A model generated the notes under the pieces. That model saw only the letters and a program-made list of their open reading frames with translations. It was not told where the DNA came from and made no database searches. This document shows, in pieces, positions 1 through 5,023 of a DNA stretch of 5,471 bases. The position numbers and the translations under genes are program-made. The stretch's first letter is position 1, and every line of letters begins with the position of its first letter. This stretch comes from Nanobdellota archaeon (GTDB lineage: Archaea; Nanobdellota; Nanobdellia; Pacearchaeales; GW2011-AR1). Where the stretch lies: NCBI GenBank assembly GCA_018830685.1, contig JAHJRR010000062.1:1-5471 (forward strand), given 5' to 3'.

Positions 1-41
1 TAAAATCTCTTCTAAAAACCATATTTTCGACAACATAAATC

Positions 42-49
42 TTTATAAA
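42..49 (+). promoter_or_regulatory. archaeal TATA box for the surface-protein gene
   Basis: TTTATAAA lies 34 nt (centre to ATG) upstream of the start at 80. With the usual archaeal TATA-to-start-site distance of about 25 nt, transcription would begin near 70-72. That leaves a leader of about 9 nt that is A-rich and has no Shine-Dalgarno. The call rests on sequence match and position only. Confidence 0.7.
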
Positions 50-79
50 CCGTTAGTAACTCAAAAATGACATAAGAAA

Positions 80-175
80 ATGAATTCAAAAACACTCAAC
101 GCTTCAACAAGGCTTCTTGCCTTCGGAGTTTTGGCTATATTCGCAATGAGTTTTACAATTAGTTCTGTAAGTGCT
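80..175 (+). other. Sec-type signal peptide of the surface protein
   Basis: Residues 1-32 have a short n-region with Lys4 and Arg11, a hydrophobic core (about residues 12-27) and a small-residue c-region ending Val-Ser-Ala before Ser33. This fits signal peptidase I cleavage. There is no twin-Arg motif and no lipobox Cys. Confidence 0.8.
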
Positions 176-2203
176 TCAACCATATTCTCTTATGACTTTA
201 ATGATGGAAGCTTAAACACCTGGACAGTAACAAATGTTGGCGTCCTCCAAAATTCTCCTTGGACCAATACTGGAAATTATGCAGAAGCGAGACCAGGTTC
301 CAGCTCCCAGAGAGGCGACACTATCCTTTCAAGAACGATAAGCACTTTAGGTTTCCAAAGTATTGCCGTTAAATACAGTCGACAAATAAGTGGAGGCTTT
401 GAATCAAGCGATAATTTCACCGCATCATGGTCTGTTGATGGAGTGAGTTTCACAACTCTTGAAGACGTAACTTCTCCAAATGGGGCAGATTCCTCTTTCC
501 AGTCAAAGATATTCAACCTTCCAGCTTCAACTAATAATAACGCAAACTTTCAATTAAAATTCGAATGCAACACTAATGCTGCAGATGAATTCTGCAGAGT
601 AGATAATGTAGAAGTTGAAGGAATCATAATTCCAGCACCTGCATTATCCGTTTCATCCGTAACGATACCTTCAAACTCAAATAAGATAGATGTCATAATA
701 AAGAATACTGGAAACTCCCCCCTTTCCAATATGAACATTGAAAAACAATCTGGAGATTTTGATGTGAATATAACGCCCTCTTTAATCTCTAGTTTAGCTG
801 CTGGTACTTCAGTCAAAGTAGAAGTAACTATTACAAACCCATTATCTTCCTTAAATGTTGGAGAAAATAGTATAATCTTGAAAGCAACATCTTCAGACGG
901 AACATCTTCAACAGGAATGGTTAAATTTGAAAAGTCATTCTGTGATGTTGGACCTCAAAATGATACTTCCCTTGAGTTTGATGTTTCAATTAATAACAAA
1001 GGTAAAGGAACAGATTCAGAGTGGAAATTCCTTGATACGGTAGAGGTAGAAGTGGACCTTGACAATAGTGGAGTTGACACACAAGATATTATTTTTGAAC
1101 TAGGTCTATTTAAGAAGGGCTCTTCAAAAAACGTTGCTGACGATTTAATCTGGTTATCTGATGAAGATGAATCCTACCAGTTCGGAGACATTGATGAAGA
1201 CGAAAATGGAAATCACGTTTTCGAGTTCAGAGTAAACCCCGATAAACTAGATAATGGAGATTATGTCCTTGTAGTAAAGGCATACTCCGATAGTGATGAA
1301 GACAAAGTCTGTATTGACTACTCAAACGACCTGTCTGATAGTGAATTCGGCTCATCTTCAAAAAGTTTTGCAGAGATTAAAATTGATAAAGAAAGCAGTA
1401 AGGGAAAGATGGTAGTTGTTGATACATACTCTCTATCAGGAATGACTGTTCAGTGTGGTCAGAGTGTTTCTTTATCAGCAGATGTTTATAACATTGGAGA
1501 CGAGGACTTTGAGGATCAGATAAAAGTAAACTTGTTTAACAATGAACTTGGAATCTCTCTAAATGATGTTATACTTGGAGATTTTGATGCGGGTGACAAG
1601 GGTATAGCAAACTTCATATTCACAGTTCCTCAAAACGCATCAGACAAGATGTATTTCCTATCTATGAGTACGGAATACGACTACGATAAGAAGAAGGACA
1701 GATACGACGAGGTATCTGAAGAGGCATTCCGTGTTCAACTTAATGTTCAGGGATGTTCAGTTAATCCAGATGTTCTAATTTCGGCGAGCTTAGGTTCAGA
1801 TGCTATTAGCGGCGGAGAAATGTCAATAAATGTAGTCATAACAAACTCAAAGAACAGCTTGAGAGTTTTCACAATCGAAGCAACAGGATATCAGACATGG
1901 GCGGAGCTTTTGGAATCACCTTCAGCTCAAACTGTTGGTCCTCAGAGTGCAGGAGAAACAACAATAAGATTCAGGGTTAAGGACGATATTTCTGGAGAAC
2001 AGCCATTCGTGCTAAGAATCTTCGAGAACGGAAGCTTGATTGCGACACAATCTGTATCTGTTAATATCGAGCCTAAGAGTTCATTCGGGTTCACAGGGTT
2101 TGCAATCGGCGGAGACAACGCGTACCTTTGGGGAATGGGACTACTCAACGTAATCCTTTTGGTTGTGATAATCGTAGTAGCAATTCGATTCTCAAGGAAA
2201 TAA
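80..2203 (+). CDS. putative S-layer / cell-surface protein with C-terminal sorting-like tail
   Basis: This 707-aa protein is secreted and surface-exposed. Residues 1-32 form a signal peptide: basic start, hydrophobic core, and a likely Ala32/Ser33 cleavage site (VSA|S). Residues ~33-182 look like a beta jelly-roll (MAM/laminin-G-like, ending in a VDNVEVEG strand). Residues ~187-285, ~297-436, ~445-558 and ~561-664 look like successive Ig/CARDB-type beta-sandwiches. The central pair is strongly acidic and resembles, from memory, the 'putative S-layer protein' family of Pacearchaeota/Woesearchaeota. Cys residues are sparse (163, 172, 288, 411, 459, 559). N-glycosylation sequons outside the signal peptide are N112, N230, N294, N519 and N650. 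The C-terminus has FGFTGFAIGG (669-678), one TM helix (~681-702) and a basic RFSRK end, the layout of an archaeosortase substrate or a simple membrane anchor. The next gene is an archaeosortase, which supports the first option. The ATG at 80 is chosen because it gives a complete signal peptide. No enzymatic motif was seen. Confidence 0.85.
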   Translation: MNSKTLNASTRLLAFGVLAIFAMSFTISSVSASTIFSYDFNDGSLNTWTVTNVGVLQNSPWTNTGNYAEARPGSSSQRGDTILSRTISTLGFQSIAVKYSRQISGGFESSDNFTASWSVDGVSFTTLEDVTSPNGADSSFQSKIFNLPASTNNNANFQLKFECNTNAADEFCRVDNVEVEGIIIPAPALSVSSVTIPSNSNKIDVIIKNTGNSPLSNMNIEKQSGDFDVNITPSLISSLAAGTSVKVEVTITNPLSSLNVGENSIILKATSSDGTSSTGMVKFEKSFCDVGPQNDTSLEFDVSINNKGKGTDSEWKFLDTVEVEVDLDNSGVDTQDIIFELGLFKKGSSKNVADDLIWLSDEDESYQFGDIDEDENGNHVFEFRVNPDKLDNGDYVLVVKAYSDSDEDKVCIDYSNDLSDSEFGSSSKSFAEIKIDKESSKGKMVVVDTYSLSGMTVQCGQSVSLSADVYNIGDEDFEDQIKVNLFNNELGISLNDVILGDFDAGDKGIANFIFTVPQNASDKMYFLSMSTEYDYDKKKDRYDEVSEEAFRVQLNVQGCSVNPDVLISASLGSDAISGGEMSINVVITNSKNSLRVFTIEATGYQTWAELLESPSAQTVGPQSAGETTIRFRVKDDISGEQPFVLRIFENGSLIATQSVSVNIEPKSSFGFTGFAIGGDNAYLWGMGLLNVILLVVIIVVAIRFSRK
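2084..2200 (+). other. tripartite C-terminal anchor / putative archaeosortase sorting signal
   Basis: Residues 669-707 show the order motif, TM helix, basic tail: FGFTGFAIGG, then ~22 hydrophobic residues, then RFSRK at the very end. PGF-CTERM and PEF-CTERM archaeosortase substrates have the same layout, but the motif here is neither PGF nor PEF. That it is a processed signal is inferred from the layout and the archaeosortase gene 64 nt downstream. A permanent TM anchor is the alternative. Confidence 0.55.
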
Positions 2204-2221
2204 TCTTTATTTTTCTTTTTG
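2204..2221 (+). terminator. T-rich archaeal terminator after the surface-protein gene
   Basis: Immediately after the TAA stop the plus strand is T-rich, with runs of five T at 2210-2214 and 2216-2220. No stem-loop precedes it, which is typical of archaeal U-tract termination. It separates the abundant-type surface-protein transcript from the archaeosortase promoter. Confidence 0.65.
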
Positions 2222-2232
2222 TTCCAATAAAC

Positions 2233-2256
2233 TTAAACTATTTAAACAGATTAAAC
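2233..2256 (+). repeat. three TTAAAC hexamers at 9-nt spacing over the archaeosortase promoter
   Basis: TTAAAC occurs at 2233-2238, 2242-2247 and 2251-2256, exactly 9 nt apart. The middle copy coincides with the predicted TATA element. It could be an operator, or chance in AT-rich DNA. Confidence 0.5.
2239..2246 (+). promoter_or_regulatory. TATA-like element for the archaeosortase-DedA operon
   Basis: TATTTAAA is centred about 25 nt upstream of the ATG at 2268, so the mRNA is expected to be leaderless. No Shine-Dalgarno lies in front of that ATG, which agrees. The element sits between the preceding T-tract and the gene. Confidence 0.6.
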
Positions 2257-2267
2257 TTCGCTAATTT

Positions 2268-2840
2268 ATGGTCAATAAGCAAGGCTCTAGAAGCAAAAAA
2301 CCGAAGGCGGAGAAGAATTCCATTCAGAGTTTGATATCAAGGTATCTTCTATTAATAATCATTGCACTTCCTGGAGCATGGATCTTTTACAAGATATTCA
2401 CTCCCTTAACATTCTATCCCGTTTACTTCATAACAGGGTTATTCTACGACGTTGCGATCACGTCAAGGATATCCTTCATTATAAGCAATTCTGTTCCCAT
2501 AGAGCTCATAGGAGCGTGTATAGCCGGCTCTGCATACTATCTCTTGCTCATATTAAATCTTTCAACACCCGGAATGAAAATAAAAAATAGGCTCTATGCA
2601 ATATTCTTTTCTATAGGGGCATTCCTTGCTTTGAACATCATAAGAATTGTTATCCTAATCTTTCTTGCAGTTACAGGTTCTTCTTACTTTGACGTCACAC
2701 ATCTCTTATTCTGGTACGGGCTAAGCACAGTCATAGTAGTAGCAATCTGGTTCACAGGAGTCAATCTATTCAAAATAAAAGAGACGCCTTTCTATTCTGA
2801 TCTCAAATTCTTGTATAAGGCATCTGTGCTAAAGAGGTAA
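2268..2840 (+). CDS. exosortase/archaeosortase family transpeptidase-like membrane protein
   Basis: This 190-aa polytopic membrane protein has a basic cytoplasmic N-terminus (residues 1-20) and about five hydrophobic segments (~24-42, 48-62, 67-97, 109-135, 143-166). The exosortase/archaeosortase signatures appear in order: Cys84 in IGACIAGS, Arg126 in LNIIRI, and His145 in DVTHLLFWYG. In this family the Cys is the proposed nucleophile. It cuts at a C-terminal sorting motif next to a TM helix and transfers the protein to a new attachment point, a lipid in the haloarchaeal ArtA case. The Arg and the third polar residue (His or Arg) assist. The length matches the family core with no extra domains, so the gene looks complete. 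The upstream surface protein carries a fitting C-terminal tail. The ATG at 2268 is supported by the TATA element 25 nt upstream (leaderless). It is followed after 7 nt by the DedA gene, so the two are probably co-transcribed. The subfamily (ArtA to ArtF) cannot be assigned by eye. Confidence 0.87.
   Translation: MVNKQGSRSKKPKAEKNSIQSLISRYLLLIIIALPGAWIFYKIFTPLTFYPVYFITGLFYDVAITSRISFIISNSVPIELIGACIAGSAYYLLLILNLSTPGMKIKNRLYAIFFSIGAFLALNIIRIVILIFLAVTGSSYFDVTHLLFWYGLSTVIVVAIWFTGVNLFKIKETPFYSDLKFLYKASVLKR
2834..2838 (+). promoter_or_regulatory. Shine-Dalgarno for the DedA gene
   Basis: GAGGT ends 9 nt before the ATG at 2848 and overlaps the stop codon of the archaeosortase gene. It matches the archaeal 16S anti-SD core (CCTCC region). 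It fixes the DedA start and marks the gene as an internal cistron, in contrast to the leaderless first genes of the window. Confidence 0.7.
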
Positions 2841-2847
2841 TAAATAG

Positions 2848-3447
2848 ATGTTTTCATCTATAATTGACGCGATTCTTTCAATGGTCAATTCTTTAGGATA
2901 TCTTGGAATTTTTATTGGTATGATTGTAGAAAGTTCTTTCTTCCCATTCCCTAGCGAAATTATCTTAATTCCAGCAGGCGCATTAATTTCACAAGGGAAA
3001 CTCAATTTCTTATTGGTATTCCTCTCAGCCGTTTTTGGAAGTCTCATCGGAGCCTGCATAAACTATTTTCTAGCATTCTTCATTGGGAGAAATGCAATAG
3101 AATTAGTCTTAGATAAGTATGGTAAATTCCTTTTTCTTACAAATAAAACTCTTAAGAAAACCGACAACTACTTTGAAAATTATGGGGAGATTACAACATT
3201 CTTAGGCAGATTAATTTTCGGCGTGAGACAATTAATATCTTTACCTGCAGGATTTGCAAAAATGAATTTCTGGAGGTTCGCATTCTATACCTCTCTTGGT
3301 GCAGCAGTCTGGACAATAATCCTACTCTCAATAGGATACATCTTTGGAACTTCCGGAACGAACTTCACAACAAATCTTACATTTGTACTTCTAGCAATAG
3401 CACTAATCATAGGAATCCTGTTTTATAAATACTCAAGAAAGAACTAG
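2848..3447 (+). CDS. DedA family (VTT/SNARE-associated domain) membrane protein
   Basis: This 199-aa protein has the normal DedA length. Family landmarks are present. Glu28 and the FPFPSE segment (residues 32-37) lie in the first re-entrant region. A Gly-rich GSLIGACINYFLAFFIGR stretch spans 64-81. The block FLGRLIFGVRQLISLPAGFAKM (118-139) is followed by NFWRF. Arg121 and Arg127, six residues apart, correspond to the essential Arg pair of E. coli YqjA/YghB. The usual Pro of the 'R-x-I-P-G-V-R' block is Phe124 here. C-terminal TM helices lie at ~145-166 and ~177-193. Members studied in bacteria move polyprenyl-phosphate carriers or phospholipids across the membrane, and some are linked to the proton-motive force. 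A role in recycling a lipid carrier or supplying lipid for the archaeosortase operon is inference from position. The stop overlaps the stop of the convergent minus-strand gene by 4 nt. Confidence 0.88.
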   Translation: MFSSIIDAILSMVNSLGYLGIFIGMIVESSFFPFPSEIILIPAGALISQGKLNFLLVFLSAVFGSLIGACINYFLAFFIGRNAIELVLDKYGKFLFLTNKTLKKTDNYFENYGEITTFLGRLIFGVRQLISLPAGFAKMNFWRFAFYTSLGAAVWTIILLSIGYIFGTSGTNFTTNLTFVLLAIALIIGILFYKYSRKN

Positions 3448-4097
3448 ATTGAGTTAGCCTTAATCTCCACAAACATTTCTATCATAAATCTCTCCATTCC
3501 CCTAAGAACTTCGCATTCTTTAATCTCGATAATATAACAAGCAGACCCTATTCTTTCAATTTTGGTCTCTTTACCCTCTTGCACAATGACTTGCATCTCG
3601 TTTATGCCAGACCCACAGGAAAGACCCTCTTCTGCGGTTACATTTAAGTTCAAGATTCTCATGAGTGTTCCAAAGTTATCCATTGCGACTGAAGAATAGC
3701 CTTGACAAATTCTATTGTAGGTCACATCTATTGTCACATTCTTTGGAATCTGCAAATCTCCATTGAACGGAACCTGTTTTTCAAGCTTCCTAGGATCATT
3801 TCTCAAGTAAAAATTATAATCTGATTCCTTTCCATCAGCAAGAACCGGAAGCTTAGTGTTGTAAGTCTTCAAACATGGCTTAGCATCACAAAATTCTACA
3901 ATTGTAAAATTAACTCCCCTATATTGGAATTCCACAGCCTCACTAAACGCCAAAGAACCAATAATAAATCCTGCCAGAACTATTCCAAAAAATATAAAAA
4001 GGTTTTTCAAAAAACGATTCTCTCTCTCAGCTCTTTTCTCCTTAGACTCGGAAGCATCTTCATTATCTTTCTTTTTTTTTGGTTTCTTTTCTACCAT
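3444..4097 (-). CDS. N-terminally anchored Cys-rich extracellular protein, unknown function (paralog B)
   Basis: I do not recognise a named family for this 217-aa protein. Residues 1-30 are highly charged and Lys-rich (cytoplasmic). Residues ~31-50 form one TM helix, and the rest is predicted outside by the positive-inside rule. The ectodomain has six Cys (70, 75, 131, 161, 187, 195), possibly disulfide-bonded, and sequons at N63, N120 and N152. It aligns by eye with the upstream neighbour: a Y-x-G-x-x-F strand after the TM helix, an SC-x-x-G block followed by a V/I-rich strand, a C-x-x-I-E-x-K segment, and a terminal D/E-R-F-x-x-E helix. The two therefore look like a diverged tandem pair. 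The ATG at 4097 is supported by a TATA box 25 nt upstream (leaderless). An A9 run encodes part of the Lys stretch. The 3' end overlaps the convergent DedA stop, and no T-rich terminator of its own is visible. Confidence 0.75.
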   Translation of the reverse strand: MVEKKPKKKKDNEDASESKEKRAERENRFLKNLFIFFGIVLAGFIIGSLAFSEAVEFQYRGVNFTIVEFCDAKPCLKTYNTKLPVLADGKESDYNFYLRNDPRKLEKQVPFNGDLQIPKNVTIDVTYNRICQGYSSVAMDNFGTLMRILNLNVTAEEGLSCGSGINEMQVIVQEGKETKIERIGSACYIIEIKECEVLRGMERFMIEMFVEIKANSI

Positions 4098-4118
4098 ATT
4101 AACAATTTGTTGTCTTTC

Positions 4119-4125
4119 TTTATAA
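4119..4125 (-). promoter_or_regulatory. TATA box for the 217-aa gene
   Basis: On the minus strand TTATAAA is preceded by the purine-rich AAAAAG (BRE-like) and is centred 25 nt from the ATG at 4097. This implies a leaderless mRNA. It sits in the 40-nt gap after the neighbouring gene, so the gene can be transcribed alone as well as by read-through. Confidence 0.65.
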
Positions 4126-4137
4126 CTTTTTCTGTAC

Positions 4138-4722
4138 CTAAATTATTCCTAGAATTTCAAATAAAAATCTATCAGTCAGCTGGGAAAGTTCGTAACTTTT
4201 ACCTTCGATAAAAACACAATTATCCTCTTGCCTGATTGAACTTGAATCTCTTTCCCTTATGACAATAAAGTTGTCAGTTCCGTCACAAGAGATTACTGGA
4301 ACACTCTTTTCGCAAGATTCGCCCTCTAAACAAGCTGAATCCACACTGCTAGAGATTCTTCCAAGATTGGCTTCAATCTCTGATTCAGAATCAAAGTCTT
4401 CTGAATGAACATAAAGCGGAACGTTTTGATACAGACTTGCATCTCTTAAGCCATCAACACGAGGGATTATATTAAGAACCTCTTCTGGATTGTATCTAAA
4501 CGAGAGTTCTCCTAAAATCCAAAATCCATTGTAATATACAAAATCAAATCCATTATATGTTAGCACTTCATCATTTGAATCACCTTCCTGAATTCCGGAA
4601 CCTCCTTGAAAAGCATAACCTATTGTGCTAAATAACATAACAAACAGAAGAACTCCTGCAACAATTATCTGATTCGTCCGATTCTTTTTCTCTCTATGAT
4701 GCTTTGAAATAATTCTTTTCAT
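4138..4722 (-). CDS. N-terminally anchored extracellular protein, unknown function (paralog A)
   Basis: This 194-aa protein belongs to no family I can name. The first 16 residues are basic and His/Lys-rich (MKRIISKHHR...), ~17-34 is a TM helix, and ~35-194 is predicted extracellular. Ectodomain features are YNGFDFVYYNGFW (56-68), FRYNPEEV (65-72 of the same region onward), four Cys (121, 127, 136, 159), and a C-terminal NCVFIEGKSYEL...DRFLFEI block. The same blocks recur in the next gene downstream. An in-frame TTG at 4737 would add five residues. It lies only about 10 nt from the TATA centre, upstream of the expected transcription start, so the ATG at 4722, 25 nt from the TATA box, is preferred. 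The stop is at 4138, and 40 nt separate it from the downstream paralog. No catalytic motif was seen. A structural or accessory envelope role is only inferred from the setting. Confidence 0.75.
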   Translation of the reverse strand: MKRIISKHHREKKNRTNQIIVAGVLLFVMLFSTIGYAFQGGSGIQEGDSNDEVLTYNGFDFVYYNGFWILGELSFRYNPEEVLNIIPRVDGLRDASLYQNVPLYVHSEDFDSESEIEANLGRISSSVDSACLEGESCEKSVPVISCDGTDNFIVIRERDSSSIRQEDNCVFIEGKSYELSQLTDRFLFEILGII

Positions 4723-4740
4723 AATTAATTTTATCAAAAC

Positions 4741-4754
4741 AGATTTATAAATCT
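4741..4754 (-). promoter_or_regulatory. palindromic TATA box for the 194-aa gene
   Basis: AGATTTATAAATCT is a perfect 14-nt palindrome with TTTATAAA at its core (4744-4751), centred 25 nt upstream of the ATG at 4722 on the minus strand. The symmetry means it could also fire towards the plus strand or bind a dimeric regulator. Confidence 0.65.
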
Positions 4755-4984
4755 AGTGAGTACAACGAGCGCGTGCAAGACTCCCTACATTCCTAACTAA
4801 TCTTCAACAAAAAATTAGTTCGCTTCTCTCAAACTAAAAAACAATTAACACAATCCTTGACAGAAATAGATGATGTATAATAAGACTTGTACGATTTTAC
4901 CTGTTAATTGCGAGCGTAGCGAGCTTCCCTATTCAGTGCTTCGCGAAACCAACTTAATTTTAAAAGAAAGCTCCAGCCAGGAGT
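4755..4984. other. non-coding intergenic region with GC-rich patches
   Basis: No convincing gene was seen on either strand. Two patches are distinctly richer in GC than the surroundings: about 4756-4785 and about 4908-4950. Both contain CGAGCG (4766-4771 and 4911-4916). The second has GCGAGC twice around GTA (4910-4924) and the palindrome TTCGCGAA (4940-4947). An AT-rich hairpin is possible from AACTAAT (4795-4801) and ATTAGTT (4814-4820). In AT-rich archaea such patches can mark structured RNA or dispersed intergenic repeats. I could not match a known RNA family. Confidence 0.4.
4842..4910. repeat. 9-bp perfect inverted repeat with 51-nt interior
   Basis: CAATTAACA (4842-4850) is matched by TGTTAATTG (4902-4910). 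The interior (4851-4901) contains no coding frame of note. It may form the stem of a non-coding transcript or be chance in AT-rich sequence. Confidence 0.45.
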
Positions 4985-5022
4985 TAAAAAAATAAAAGAA
5001 AAAGAAAAAAATAAAAAATTGG
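4966..5022 (-). terminator. terminator of the minus-strand S-layer gene
   Basis: Reading the minus strand directly after the S-layer stop, there is a long T-rich stretch (complement of about 4985-5020). A short hairpin CTCC-TGGCT-GGAG (4971-4983) follows, and then a second T-rich run. Repeated T-tracts fit archaeal termination of a highly expressed gene, and the hairpin may strengthen it. Confidence 0.7.
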
Positions 5023-5023
5023 T

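Noticed and set aside
67..75. Two-codon upstream frame ATG-ACA-TAA before the surface-protein gene
   Set aside because: The expected transcription start (about 70-72) falls inside or after its ATG, so it is unlikely to be in the mRNA.
277..816. Minus-strand open frames opposite the surface-protein gene
   Set aside because: They are antisense shadows of a well-supported coding sequence, with no start signals and no recognisable domains.
2128..2590. Plus-strand alternative frames overlapping the surface-protein end and the archaeosortase
   Set aside because: They overlap genes with clear domains in another frame, and their translations show no recognisable features.
3924..4211. Open frame on the plus strand opposite the 217-aa gene
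   Set aside because: It lies antisense across the start of that gene and its promoter, with a composition explained by the complement of Lys- and Ser-rich codons, and no promoter or SD of its own.
4868..4878. C-box-like GATGATG suggesting a C/D box guide RNA
   Set aside because: The motif lacks the final A of RTGATGA, and no CTGA D box lies at a suitable distance.
4857..4881. TTGACA and TATAAT, perfect bacterial sigma-70 hexamers
   Set aside because: The spacer is only 13 nt instead of about 17, and all other signals in the window are archaeal. This is probably chance.
4755..4984. tRNA or CRISPR array in the intergenic region
   Set aside because: No cloverleaf signatures (T-loop GTTCRA or equivalent) and no regularly spaced repeats were found.
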